Shown in pieces: positions 21,158 to 33,294 of a stretch of DNA of 64,000 nucleotides. This DNA comes from Xestospongia muta (lineage: Eukaryota > Porifera > Demospongiae > Haplosclerida > Petrosiidae). Position numbers and translations under genes: made by a program. Each line of letters begins with the position of its first letter. Position 1 is the first letter of the stretch. The notes under the pieces were generated by a model. It did no database searches and was not told where the DNA came from. It worked only from the letters and a program-made list of their open reading frames with translations. Location of the stretch: the NCBI GenBank assembly GCA_963693285.1, contig OY848917.1, positions 13,764,192 to 13,828,191 of the forward strand, given 5' to 3'.

Positions 21158-23591
21158 CAGACATGCCAACCCCTGACTTAGCAATTGAGTGAGAGGCTCC
21201 CAAAAAATGAGTGAGACAGGATGAAAATGAGTGAGATGTGGAAGAACATCTTTTGGAGGATTATAACTGCTACAGGGCTCTGTATTTGCAAGTTTCACAC
21301 AAATAATGCTTGATAGTGTGCCATCGAGTTGTAAATTAGGCCGAAACTTGGTTTTATTCTTGGAAACCATACTGAAAACCCTCTCTTCTAGTGCATTTGA
21401 GTGAGGAAGTATGAGTACCAGCATTGCTATTTTACGTAGCTTTTCGAATCTGTATGTACCATCTCCTCTCCTCATACCAACAAGGTAAGACCAAAGACTA
21501 TCTATCTTGTAAGTAGCATGATCACTTTTGGTGACAGTTGCAGCTGATTCCCATACACTTGAAGGGATTTCGGTGGATTCCATCAATTGATAGTCTAAGA
21601 ATTCTTCCTCCAGGGCACTCAACTCAATGACAGACTGAAAAGGCAACACATTTGGGTACCTGCATTATGGCAGCTTGTTCAGTAACTGCCTGGTCATAAG
21701 TCCAATATGAAGTTCTGAATCTATAATAGTCAAAGAAAAAAAATCAAAAAAATTGTTTTCATAGCTCCTTGTCGATGGTAGTAACACATGTATGGTGTAT
21801 TTTACCTGGCAAATGTTGAGCTTTATTATGGTAGTCTACTTGAGATATAGATGATGCTCCTTTAATGGTGGGAACAGAAACAAATTTCCCAAGGAGTTTT
21901 TTTTAAAAATGGTTGATTTCATCCGATAACATATAAATGATGGGATCCTCTCGTTGTAATAGCTTATTGAAGTGCACAAACAGCTGGAGAACAGATTGAT
22001 AAAACATCAAGTACACCTCTGATAATGGATCAGAATAGACTGCCTGTAGCCGTTGAAACCGAGTGCCTGCACCCTCTGCAATTTTTAAATTACAATATCA
22101 TACAGTTATACACATTATAGCACTGAGTGCACACATGTACACTGTACAGCCATGCACGAACCTTGAGAAACAAAATAAGATTTCAGTGAAGGATACTGCT
22201 TAAGCAATCGCTCTATACCCATCTCGAGACTGAGCCATCTCACTGAGACATGCTTTAGAACTTTTCGATATTCTTGGTCACAGAAAGAGCAAAACTCAGC
22301 TAATTCACTCTTTCTTTTACTACTCTTGTCAAAATAGTAATAGTTGTCGATTAGTAGCTCCTCGACATCAAAGTTTGTGAAGCTTTCATTGCTGTATTAT
22401 GCACTATATGGCAAGGGCATCCCATAAAATAAACAGATCTATTCTCTTGTAGTACTCGAGTCATGATGGAATTATGCCTTCCGATGTTGACAGAAGTGTT
22501 GTCACCTACACAATTTTTCCATGAGATCTTGTTGGTAGTGAGTACTTCATTCATTTTTGTGAAAACTGATGCAGCAGTACCAGATTCAGGTCCTACAGAG
22601 TATACATATTACAGAAATATTTTGTAAACAGAATGAAAAAACACCTAAGAACTTCAGTTATACCTGATGTAAGGCACATGTCCAAAAGCTGTGTTGTTAC
22701 CTCTCCTAGCTTTTCATCATAAACTCAAATTAGAACCATCAATAGCTATGGAATATGGACTGGAGCTCATCTTGTCTACCAAATCTGCCTTGAAATACGG
22801 AGCTAGTGAACCATTCAAAATACATGTAGATTTAGTTCGTGCACATGCATAGCCTTTAGATATTTCACTATCGTCAAAGATATCTTTAAAAAGAGGACTC
22901 AAATGGTCACTCACAGCTAGAGGAACATTGTGCTGGACTAAGAAATTGGTAACCTTTACTTCTGCTCTAATTATCTATACAAAAAATTACTGACATGACA
23001 TCATACATATTGAGCAGTTCACTCACAAACCTTTTCTTTGAGCAGCTGCACAGAAGGGTCATCACCGAAGTTCAATGGTTGGATGTTTTTTAATGCTTGA
23101 GCATTTCTTTTGTGATATACACTATCAATGTGTCTTAACACATCTTCTTCACCCTGGTGAGCACAAGAAACTTGCTTTTTACAAACAGTACAGAGGCATG
23201 AGTGAGGATTATCTTTTACTGGAGACAGGAAAGGCCATTTTCTTTGCCAAGAAGTCTGGTACTTGCTTTTGTAAATAGCAGCTCCACTCCATTTTCTAAG
23301 TGAGTTATTTATCTTTTTCTTTTTGTTGGGGGGAGCAAAATCTTCATGATCACAGTCTGAGTCACGATCAGTCTGGTCAGAGAGAGCATCAGAGTCTGAG
23401 TCACTACCATTGTCCATAGCCATATTAGCATGTGGCCACTAAGTCTGTTGACACGGGGTTAAAAAGAATATAATGATACACCTCCTTTTCTGATCTGAAA
23501 TGCGTGAGACATGTTCATGTTTGCGTGTGAGCGTGAGTGATTGCCCAAAAGCGTGTGTCTCACGCAAAATGCGTGTGAGTTGGCATGTTTG
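21158..23591 (-). mobile_element. hAT transposon inserted in BEL/Pao integrase
   Basis: The ends are CAGACATGCCAAC at 21158 and the complement of CAAACATGCCAAC ending at 23591. CAAGTGG flanks both (21151-21157 and 23592-23598). The repeat is 7 bp instead of the usual 8 for hAT, or 8 with one mismatch. Pao sequence lies on both sides. The interior encodes a hAT transposase on the minus strand. Confidence 0.7.
21244..23423 (-). pseudogene. hAT transposase with small introns
   Basis: ATG at 23423 begins an acidic Ser/Asp-rich leader, then KYQTSWQRKWPFLSPVKDN and CLCTVCKKQVSCAHQGEED with HIDSVYHKRNA, a BED-like Cys/His finger. Later exons: 22717-22914 with PYSIAIDGSNL, 22351-22554 with NCVGDNTSVNIG and GCPCHIVHNTA, and 20942-21649 with LPHSNALEERVFSMVSKNKT, the dimerisation motif. 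Gaps between blocks look like short introns. The last exon has no stop before the element ends. The stop-free exons suggest a fairly young copy. Confidence 0.6.
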
Positions 23592-23599
23592 CAAGTGGG

Positions 23600-25275
23600 T
23601 CTGGACTATACATAATTCATGAGGAAAACTGTCACTCTGTGAAATGGCTATCCAATATCGCTCTGCCCGGGAGAGTTTTTCTACGGGCAAATAGGAGCAA
23701 CGAATGACGGAATTTCCTGGGTTACGGCAATTGTTTACAAATCAAAAGATCCATGCTGTCACGCGTTGAAGTCTTGAAAATGTAGAATAACGATCAAATG
23801 GCATGATGGTCGCCACTAGTAGACATGTGGTAGCCAAACATACTTCCTTCTCTTCATCGTGTATCTTGATAGGAGATAAAGATAGTTGTTTTGGCCATTG
23901 TGATTGTGAAATAGTTAACCAGTTGGGACCTTTCCACCACAACTCATAATTCAACAACTCGCTCGGATAAAGACCTTGAGAGGCACAGTCTCCAAAACGT
24001 TTTAAAACTTCGTTGGAAATCGAATTTCAACCATTATTGATTGTATACCTCCCAACCGCTGGAACCATGTTAGCAGTATTGATAATCCTGGAAAAGTAGT
24101 ACCGAGATACATGGTAATTGGAAAGAAGTTGTAGTTCAGTTTTTGTGTCCCAGAGACGTTAAAGGAGTATTTTCATTTTAATGATAATAGGTGAGAACCA
24201 GCCAAAGATATCGAATATCTTGGCGATGTTAGAACAATATCAGGTGATGGTAGATCAGCGATAATTAAGCGAAAGTGATCCAGTGTGGTGTTCCATTCCA
24301 GCCCAAGGGCTTTGACCCAGATATGTTGAGTACTTCAAGGGAGTCTTGGAGGCCTGGATCGATGCTTTTTAGTACAGCAACATCACTGGAATTCCACTTT
24401 CGTAATAGAAATCCACCACAATTAAACAGATCGAGTAGCTGATGGTATAAAAGAATTGCCCTTTCAATAGTGTTAGCTCCTGTGAGGCAATCATCAATGT
24501 AAAAACAGTCTTCTACTACTTTGGCAGCTAAAGGGAATTCGTGTGCCAAATCAAGGGCATTTTGTCTCACAGACATATTGGCAGCAAATGACAAAGCAGA
24601 CACGCCAAAAGCTACTCTTGTCATCCAATAATCCTTTAACAGTTCAGTAGGTTTGACCTCCATCTTGCCTACATCTGCTGTTATTGGCACACGATGCAGA
24701 TGAAAACGCAACAAGACATCAATTAGTGGTAGGTGAATAGTGGGTCCTGAAGTAGAATGTCGTTTAATGATATACCAGATGATGATTTTGCTGAGGCATC
24801 AAAGATTGCATGGGTAAGTAGTATACTTTACTTGCTGGTTTATCAAGATGCTCAGGCGGTACTGCTTCTGCACGTTGCATATTGAAATACTCTTGCATCA
24901 CCACATCAAACTTGACAAACCAATTCTTGCTGTTAAGGGAGTGCTCAAGTGAGAGAAACCTTTGTACTGATTGAGACCTTGATTCACCAAGCATCACACC
25001 CTCTGACATCTTTGGTAAAGGAACTACAAATCGTCCATCAGGGTTAGGGGTGTGCTTAGTCTTGAAATGTTGTACAATGATACGTTCCTCCATGGATAGG
25101 TGAGAAACTAGATGATTGGGCGGTTCTTCAATCTCCGAGAATTTATGAATTAGATCATCTATCATTTCGATTGAGGCATGGCTCACAGTGACAGCAGATG
25201 AACAAGAGGTGGAAGATTTAGTATTACTACATAGTACCCAACCAAAATGGGTTTTGATTGGGTCTCTGTATGTGT
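23600..25275 (-). pseudogene. BEL/Pao reverse transcriptase and connection region
   Basis: Minus-strand blocks in order: DPIKTHFGWVLCSN (protease/RT junction), NPDGRFVVPLPKMSEGVML, NWFVKFDVVMQEYF, RVAFGVSALSFAANMSVRQN and DCFYIDDCLTGANT, where the YxDD catalytic motif reads YIDD. Then come FGDCASQGLYPSELLNYELW and VEKLSRAERYWIAISQ. Frame changes separate 25186, 24714 and 23957. It ends at the hAT insertion. Confidence 0.75.
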
Positions 25276-25289
25276 GTGTGTATAATTAA

Positions 25290-26725
25290 TTGACTATTAA
25301 GGTGGGTGAACCTGTTGAGGAGTGCATGAGGAAATTGAAGAACTTAAGGGATCAATTTGTGCACGAAAAAAAGTGAAGAAAAAGACAGGTGAAGAAGGAC
25401 CACCATATGTTCCTTCATAGGAACTTTATATTAACATGATATTCCTACAGGACTCCGTAAAACATAGAACATAAGTAATCATTAATATTTATAGGTGGAA
25501 CAAGAATAAAATTGTATTAATTATTATTATTATAGAACACATTCCAACTTGTCCACTGATTCACAAAAGCTTGAAATTGAAATTGTAACTGAGAGTATGT
25601 CACCAATTAACGATTCAAAGTAATGATTATAATATCGATTAATTAATGGTTCAGTTAATTAATGGAACTTTCCCTTTTAGTATATCCCTAGATGGCGAAA
25701 CTTTGGAACAGGCTGGGATAATATCAAGATCATCATGAAGTACATCATCTGCAAAGAAAAAAAAACGAGGGAATGTGGAAGGCACATTGGTGCAGCACTT
25801 CACCGTTTAAGTCCTAAACAGAAAGCTTTAGCTAAAGTGCAAATTGAACAAGTTCTTGTTAATATTGAATTTCCTTTAAAGACATATGGTAGGTCTGGTG
25901 CGGATGTTCCTGGCAATGGACGACTTCTTGGAATATGAAGTGTCTGATTCTCTATTGCTTGACCAAAATCGGAGTTAGCAAACACACCTCCATCACTCTG
26001 ATGTCCTGCATCACCTATATCTACTAAAATAAACCTATAATGTGCGTCACAGACAGCCATTAGTACTATGGAAATGAGTTCCTTTATAATTAAAGTAAGT
26101 AGAACCCCCATTAGCTGGGGCTTGAATAACAATATGTTTTCCGTCCATCGCTCCTAACAAATTGAAGGAGTTTCACATATACAGGTTGCAAAACATGCCA
26201 CAAATCTTCACATGTCTCTTTCAATATTCCAGACACAGTAGATTTTCCAACACGAAAACTAAATGATAATGATACTTGGGAATTTCTAGTGGCCAGGTAT
26301 CGTATTGCTCTAACCACACTATTATAGCTTCTCTTTGACAAGTAAATACAAACCAAACTCTAATATATCAAATTTTTCTTTAGTCATTTTGAGATAATGC
26401 CAATGAGACTATGGGTCTTTTAGCCTCAATTTTTGTAATAGACAATGATATTCACCACTTATGCGACGATTGGCAAATATATCTCTCACCCACATTTTCT
26501 CCTCAGTTTCTTTCTCCTCCTTCGTCAAAAAATAAGCAGGAGCAGGAGCCTTGAGATAGTTTTATTATCTGCCATTTTTAGTAGGTGGAGTTTAAACTGT
26601 GATCATGTGGGCATGATGTAGCGCTGCAAAAACAATTGTGAACAACATGCAACGTAGTCACAACATTCAACAATACACAGCGGTACGCAACGTCACCCTT
26701 CCGTCGTATTGTGAACAAGCCTTAA
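25290..26725 (-). mobile_element. PIF/Harbinger DNA transposon 2 inside BEL/Pao
   Basis: Minus strand: KMWVRDIFANRRISGEYHCL, SQVSLSFSFRVGKSTVSGIL (26111-26356) and VDIGDAGHQSDGGVFANSD (25800-26132), a HARBI1-like transposase with a stop and frame changes. Plus strand: ECMRKLKNLRDQFVHEKK near 25320 and GAALHRLSPKQKALAKVQIE near 25790, pieces of a MADF/BESS partner. Pao protease sequence ends at about 26727 on one side and resumes at about 25275 on the other. The right end reads inward AGGCTTGTTCACAATACG; I could not find its left partner, so the left edge is approximate. Confidence 0.65.
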
Positions 26726-26734
26726 CTCTCACGG

Positions 26735-27775
26735 ACAAACCATTAGGTGCCATAATTAGTACTTGACACGTCATTAACAATGAGTAGGGTTTCAACTTTG
26801 CTGCAGCTGTGTTAGCAGATACTTCTAGTTCATTTGGAGTTGATGTGACAGACTGATGGGGTCGATCCTTTCATTGTTCTCTATGACCTGTATAATAGAG
26901 TATGGTGAGGGTTCTGGCACTTCCTGCACCTATGGAGAGATTTATACTCGGCCAGAAAATGACCCTTATTAAGGCAGTTCATGCAAATATAATTTACTTT
27001 TACAGTGACCATTTTCCTTTTATCGGATAGTGACTGGAATTTCGGACAAGAGTATAGAGGGTGTTTCACTGTCTTACAGCAACATATTAGTGCCTTGAAA
27101 TCCACGCAACAGGAGCTGTCTCCTTCGTTCATTACTTCTATCATCGAATTGAAGTTGAACCCAACTACTATGTTCAAGTGGCAACAACATACTCAGTCAG
27201 TCTCAGAACAAGGTGCCACATTACCGAGAGATGTTGGAGTTCCTCGATCGTCGTGCTCAAGCATCAGAGATTTCTACACCCAGTAAAGGGCAACCACTAC
27301 CATCACAAACTTGGAGTGCGTCAAGAATCATCTTAACATGGGTCTGATGTATCAGACGAGGACAATCAAATCAGGCTGTTAGACAATCCACTGCTTCAGT
27401 ATACTGTTCTCCTGACTGAGAAAGGCCTTCTATTATAGGCTTGGCAGAACCATCCTTGAGGGCATGCTGTAGATATACAAGTTTCTCAGCATTAGATGAA
27501 TTTGGTCGATTGTGAATAGACACACAATACTGCTCCCAGAATTGTCTCTAGTGGAGAATGTTACCATTAAAAGTTGGAACTGCCAATTTAGGATGTCACA
27601 CACCCAATCCAGTACGATCAGACAGAGTAGTGGTCATAGTAGTGGTAGATTCAGAGGTTTTGCATGTTTTCAGAAGCTTTCAGATGTAATGGAATTATTC
27701 AAATAGTACAACTTCGAGTTTGGAGTGAATTGTTAGTTGGTCTTGCACGACACCTTCATCATTGACAGATAGAGT
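26735..27775 (-). pseudogene. BEL/Pao gag C-terminus and protease start
   Basis: Minus strand from about 27640: PKLAVPTFNGNILHWRQFWE, AEKLVYLQHALKDGSAKPI (DUF1759-like gag), then 26881-27177 with CCCKTVKHPLYSCPKF and CMNCLNKGHFLAEYKS (zinc knuckles), then PYSLLMTCQVLIMAPNGLSV at the protease. Stops interrupt, for example after DCLTA. The Harbinger 2 insertion follows at about 26725 and the pogo element precedes it. Confidence 0.7.
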
Positions 27776-27776
27776 A

Positions 27777-28145
27777 ACTGACCAATTGTCGGACAAATCA
27801 ATTTTCGGACACTTATATCTCGTGAACAACAGACTCCTGGATGCTGATTATACACACACAAACTGCTTGCGTACAAAATACCAGGTTGCAATCTTTTGAT
27901 ACGTAGGTTTTACAGCTACAAAACCAACACTGTCCGAACTTGGTGTTCTTTGGACATTACTATCAATCTTTGTCCGCAAGCTTCCAAATAGCCTTGAGAT
28001 AAAGAATTGCCACTAAATTCCACAATATAAGCCTTCCATCATTGCTCTTTCAGGCGTCCAAACCAGAGCCTTGAAACATTGTATATTTAAGAATAGGAAG
28101 ATGACAAAAAATGTGTATCACGTGATCAAATTTAGGACACACGTG
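27777..28145. repeat. Left terminal inverted repeat of pogo-type element
   Basis: It matches the reverse complement of 33295-33679 at high identity, with an insertion of about 16 bp in the right copy (near 33580). Both include GTCCGAA and GTGTCCTAAATTTGAT. Outermost bases are ACTGACC. Confidence 0.85.
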
Positions 28146-28234
28146 GTAATACTCTAAGGTGTCACTGTGACAATCACACTTATTTTTGAAGTTCAAAAAT
28201 GTAATTAGACGTTACATAACACAAAAAGTACTAA

Positions 28235-28440
28235 TTAATAACATGTCTTGCAGTACCAAACATCAGGAACTTCTGTGGGATTGATACAAACACAGGAACA
28301 ATGAAACCATTTATGACACTTATCACACAAGATCATCATAACATCATACTCTTCAGGCATATAACACAGACAAAATAGTTTAATGACATGAAGGCGTCTT
28401 GAAGGACGAGGAATATACTCTTTTACAATTTTAGGGAACA
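28235..28440 (-). pseudogene. PHD finger, C-terminus of pogo-element protein
   Basis: The open frame encodes PKIVKEYIPRPSRRLHVIKL, then CLCYMPEEYDVMMILCDKC, then HKWFHCSCVCINPTEVPDVW and YCKTCY, stopping at 28235-28237. Cys-Cys, Cys-Cys, His-Cys, Cys-Cys is the full C4HC3 set of a PHD finger, with the Trp before the last pair. It follows the Ulp1 segment within the same exon (28235-28751), separated from it by a 1-base frameshift near 28445. Confidence 0.75.
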
Positions 28441-29107
28441 ATGACAATTTCTTTCTTCAAAACATTCAATGAGGTGGGCACGCATCTTTCGTTGATCAAA
28501 AGTGGCCAGTTCAGGATTGTTTCCAAAGCATACTTTTATTACTGTAGCAATTGAGAATGGACCACAGTCATAACAACTTTCCTGTTGTTGCACTGAACGC
28601 ACTTGCACTCTCAAATTAGACAGTAAAAAAGAATATATTTTTGAAATTTGAAGGATTGCAGATTCTGTTAGAGTAAAAAATAATGCCAAACTATCCATCA
28701 CTTCAACAAATCCAGGTTTCTGACAACAAGTACATATCCAGTGATTTGATCCTATAGTAATAAATTATACCAAAACATGAACCCTGAGTACAGATCATGT
28801 GACATTAAACCTTCCCAGCAAAACAAGTTACTATAGTTTGCTCAACATAATTACTAAGTTATAACAACATCAATACTACTAATTATACATGTACCTGTGT
28901 GAAGTATCTGAATAGCAGGAACATTAGATATTGATAAAAACTTAACAGTATAACCCAACAGTGTATTTTGGAATCCAAGGATGTGAGGAAATTGATGCTT
29001 CAATAATGTCTGTGCAGCATTAATCACACTATCCGAAACTTCAGAACCATTCTCAATACACTCTTTATCTGCCATGTAAAGGTTGAGTTCCTTAATCCAC
29101 CAAACAT
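28440..29107 (-). pseudogene. Ulp1-like (C48) cysteine protease domain of pogo-element protein
   Basis: Exon 28895-29107 encodes DVWWIKELNLYMADKE and LLKHQFPHILGFQNTLLG. A 143-bp intron leads to exon 28235-28751 with SNHWICTCCQKPGFVEVMDS, carrying the catalytic His and Asp, then VQQQESCYDCGPFSIATVI, carrying Gln and the nucleophile Cys in DCG. This is the His-Asp-Gln-Cys layout of SUMO/ubiquitin-like proteases. Both junctions are phase 1, matching the mini-exon array upstream. Such domains occur in several eukaryotic transposon families; the substrate here is unknown. Confidence 0.75.
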
Positions 29108-29164
29108 CTATGAAAAACATCAACAATATATGTCTGCATTAGAAGAAGTACTACAAGTTAACAC

Positions 29165-31411
29165 CTTTGTTTTTGTCTCTAGGGCACTTCTCTACAACTT
29201 GAAGCTCAGAGAGATCTGCTTCAGACTGTAATAACTCTACAACAAAGTAATAAAGGTATGATAATAATTAACACACCTTTCTTCCTGCTCCTCCTCTGTA
29301 TAGGCTGTATCTCAGGCTCAGAGTGATCTGCTTTGGACTCTAAAAACTCTACAACAAAGAGTAATAAAGTTATGTTAATAATTAACACACCATTCTTTCT
29401 GCTCCTCCTCTGTATAGGCTGCATCTCAGGTTCAGAGAGATCTGCTTTTGACTGTAAAAACACTACAACAATGTAACAAAGCTATGTTAATAATTAACAC
29501 ACCTTTCTGCTCCTCATCTGTATAGGCTGCATCTCAGGCTCAGAGAGATCTGCTTTGGACACTAAAAACTCTACAACAAAGTAATAACACACTTTTCTTT
29601 CTGCTCCTCGTCTGTTTAGGCTGCATCTCAGGCTCAGAGTGATCTGCTTTGGACTCTAAAAACTCTACAACAAAGTAACAAAGCTATGTTAATAATTAAC
29701 ACACCATTCTTTCTGCTCCTCCTCTGTATAGGCTGTATCTCAGGCTCAGAGTGATCTGCTTTGGACTCTAAAAACTCTACAACAAAGTAATAAAGCTATG
29801 TTAATAATTAACACACCATTCTTTCTGCTCCTCCTCTGTATAGGCTGTATCTCAGGCTCAGAGTGATCTGCTTTGGACTCTAATAATTAACACACCATTC
29901 TTTCTGCTCCTCCTCTGTATAGGCTGCATCTCAGGCTCAGAGAGATCTGCTTTGGACTCTAAAACAACAAAGTAATGAAGCTATGTGAATAATTAACACA
30001 CTTTTCTTTCTGCTCCTCCTCTGTATAGGCTGCATCTCAGGCTCAAAGAGATCTGCTTTGGACACTAAAAACTCTACAACAAAGTAATAAAGCTATATTA
30101 ATAATTAACACACCTTTCTATCTGCTCCTTGTCTGTATAGGCTGCATCTCAGGCTCAGAGAGATCTGCTTTGGACACTAAAAACTCTACAACAAAGTAAC
30201 AAAGCTATGTTAATAATTTATACACTTTTCTTTCTGCTCCTCCTCTGTATAGGCTGCATCTCAGGCTCAGAGAGATCTGCTTCGGACTCTAAAAACTCTA
30301 CAACAAAGTAATAAAGCTATATTAATAATTAACACACCTTTCGTCCTGCTCCTCCTCTGTTTAGGTTGCATCTCAGGCTCAGAGAGATCTGCTTTGGACA
30401 CTAAAAACTCTACAACAAAGTAATAAAGCTATGTTAATAATTAACACACCTTTTTTTCTGGTCCTCTTCTGTATAGGCTGCATCACAGGTTCAGAGAGAT
30501 CTGCTTTGGATTCTAAAAACTCTACAACATAGTAATAAAGCTATGTTAATAATTAACACACCTTTCTTTCTGCTCCTCCTCTGTATAGGCTGCATCTCAG
30601 GCTCAGAGAGATCTGCTTTGGACACTAAAAACTCTACAACAAAGTAATAAAGCTATGTTAATAATTAACACACCTTTCTTTCTGCTCCTCGCCTGTATAG
30701 GCTGCATCTCAGGCTCAGAGAGATCTGCTTCAGACTGTAATAACTCTACAACAAAGTAATAAAGCTATGTTAATAATTAACACACCATTCTTTCTGCTCC
30801 TCGTCTGTATAAGCTGCATTTCAGGCTCAGAGAGATTTGCTTTGGACTCTAAAAACTCTAGAACAAAGTAATAAAGCTATGTTAATAATTAACACACTTT
30901 TCTTTCTGCTCCTCGTCTGTTTAGTCTGCATCTCAGGCTCAGAGAGATCTGCTTCGGACTCTAAAAACTCTACAACAAATTAATGAAGCTATATTAATAA
31001 TTAACACACCTTTCGTCCTGCTCCTCCTCTGTTTACGCTGCATCTCAGGTTCAGAGAACTCTGCTTCAGACTGTAAAAACTCTACAACAAACTAATAAAG
31101 TTATGATAATAATTAACACACCTTTCTTTCTGCCCCTCGTCTGTTTAGGCTGCATCTCAGAATCAGAGAGATCTGATTCAGACTGTAAAAACTCTACAAC
31201 AATGTAATAAATCTACGTTAACAAGTAACACACCTTTCTTACTGCTCTTTGTCTGTTTAGGCTGCATCTCAGGCTCAGAGAACTCTGCTTCAGACTGTAA
31301 AAACTCTACAACAAAGTAATAAAGCTATGTTAATAATTAACATACCTTTATTCCTACTCCTCATCTGTTTAGGCTGCATCTCAGAGAGCTGTGCTTCTGA
31401 CTGTAAAAACT
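29165..31411 (-). repeat. Array of 21 tandem mini-exons (112-bp unit)
   Basis: Each full unit on the minus strand is a 72-bp exon plus a 40-bp intron starting GTGTGTTAAT and ending TTTGTTGTAG. From 30338 to 31346 units recur every 112 bp exactly. The exon begins AG and ends G, so every junction is phase 1, and each adds 24 residues around EFLESKADLSEPEMQPIQRR. The first exon (31346-31411) is 66 bp. The last (29165-29236) is 72 bp but has a diverged end (VVEKCPRDKNK). Units near 29502, 29816 and 29895 have shortened introns, some lacking an acceptor. The repeat is acidic then basic, with no known fold. Confidence 0.85.
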
Positions 31412-31452
31412 CTAAAACAAAATAATGTGAGTCGCATTTCCTTTTGACTAAC

Positions 31453-33110
31453 CCTTCCTTTTCACACATTTTCCACATTTTTTCTTATCTTCTCTAAGTC
31501 TCTTCCGTTCTTCTTTTAGCTGAGCCTCTATTTGCTTTTTTCTTTCTTTTTCTTCAATTATTTGTAGGTTATGACTGCTAGTGAGAACTACACCTGCTGA
31601 CTTTCCTCTTTTAGTCTTCATTTTGCTTGGAGACATAATTGGAACTAAAAAGCTTTTAACAGTGGATGTTGACTTAGTAGGTAATGAGCTTTCTCAAAAG
31701 TGCCTTTCATACAAGTTAGAATCAGAGTATGACCTTTCCATGATGGATGTAGCATGCCTTAAACCTGAGGTATCAAAACAAGAATCATCAAGTGCTGTAT
31801 CATGTGAACATTGACGCGGAGTACTGGTAATCATAGCCTGTTTTGAACGCCTAACAGAGGGGCTATACAACGGAATATATGCTAAACCAGTTTTTTGTGC
31901 AAGAATGTCTGGCTTAAAAAGAGAAAAGTTTTCCTCTGATTCCTTCTTATCTAAAAAGTGTGTTGCTATAACTGGTCTGTTGAATGGAAAAACCCCTGTT
32001 ACTTTAAAACTTGACACAATAGTTTTAATTGTAAATGCTCGTGACCATGCTTTAGAGAAGAGTTCACAAAACTCATATTGAGATACAGTCTTTCCTGGAT
32101 TCTCTGAAATATACTTGTGGCAAAGCTGTCTCCATTCAATCTTCAATGGTGCAAAACAGGCACGATCAAGTGGTTGTGTGACGTGCGTCGTGTGAGGTGG
32201 CAATGCAAAAATAATTATTTGATTCAGTGCTGCTATATTGATCATCTCAGGGCCATAATGAGTCGAATGCCCATCAAGCAATAGAAGTAATGGCCGGACC
32301 TGTGGTGCATAGAGTAAAAAGTGATTGGTAAACCAGTGTAAGGTCCCTGGTCATCCATCCGCTATCTGAAAGGCCGTATAGGGTTCCTGGTATTTCCCCT
32401 TTGGTCAATTCCTGATTTAAAGACTTTCTGTTGAAGATTATAAAAGGAGGAATGACATATCCAGCAGCACATGAGCATACCAAGACAGTTATTTGAGACT
32501 TATTGCTACCAGTTATATAACTAGGATTCTTAGAACCCATCTGATCAACTATCTTTAAGCTCTTTGGGCTCAAAGGAAGACCAGTCTCATCACAGTTGAA
32601 AATATGTGTAGGATTATCAAATATGCCATTGCTTTTGAGTGTTTCCTCCAGCATGTCATAATAACAATGAAAAACATCAGAATCGGTTGCCATAGCGCGT
32701 GCATAAATTAAAGGCATAGCTGACTTCAAAGTTAAATTTGGGTGCCTCTTTCTAAACTTTTCCACCATCCATTAGAAATACTAGCTTCAATACTTTTACT
32801 TTCAATAATTCTTTGGACAAGTGCCAAAAACTTGTTTTTTGGTATGTGGGTAGCCAATTTTTGCGGTTTGAATTAAAAAACTTGCTAATTCTTCCTCCTC
32901 TAAGTAAGTTAAATAGGGGTTAGGTCCAGGTTTTGCTCCACAGTGCACCTTACCATTAATTCTATCGTAGAGTGATGATTTTGGAACAGAGTATATTTCA
33001 GCAGCCCTCCGAATGGACATCCCAAGCTCTACCTCTTTTATTGCCTTATGCATACTTCCACTGTCCCAGCCCTTATATTTACCACGCAAAGAAAACATTT
33101 TCCTTGACAT
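31453..33110 (-). pseudogene. pogo/Tigger-type transposase (HTH-psq + DDE_1) with coiled-coil tail
   Basis: ATG at 33110 begins MSRKMFSLRGKYKGWDSGSM; the psq-type helix-turn-helix follows (MSIRRAAEIYSVPKSSLYDR). After a 1-base frameshift near 32845 and another near 32765 come HPNLTLKSAMPLIYARAM and FNCDETGLPLSPKSLK (first Asp). A third frameshift near 32300 precedes LLLDGHSTHYGPEMINIAAL (second Asp) and HTTHVTQPLDRACFAPLK. A TGA at 31694-31696 interrupts the same frame before the tail, which has EEKERKKQIEAQLKEERKRL. The tail exon ends at 31453 with a donor and splices in phase 1 to the mini-exon array through a 41-bp intron. Confidence 0.8.
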
Positions 33111-33294
33111 TTCTCACTTGTGACACACACTCCTCTAAACCTATCCTTGACGACCCTTCTCGAAAGTGGAGGATGTGAATACATAACCTGTAAATTGAGG
33201 AATTGAAGTTTAAATAGTTCTATCGGTTCGCTTACTCTGAAAAAAGGAGATATAAACACTCCACGCGCTCACAGTCAACCTCACAGTTCACTCT

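Noticed and set aside
27500..27770. Pao gag end taken as a separate host gene
   Set aside because: Its continuation is found at 33682-34193, exactly across the TA-flanked pogo insertion.
29165..31411. CRISPR-like array of regular repeats
   Set aside because: The whole 112-bp unit is conserved, with no unique spacers, and the parts obey GT-AG splice rules. The context is eukaryotic.
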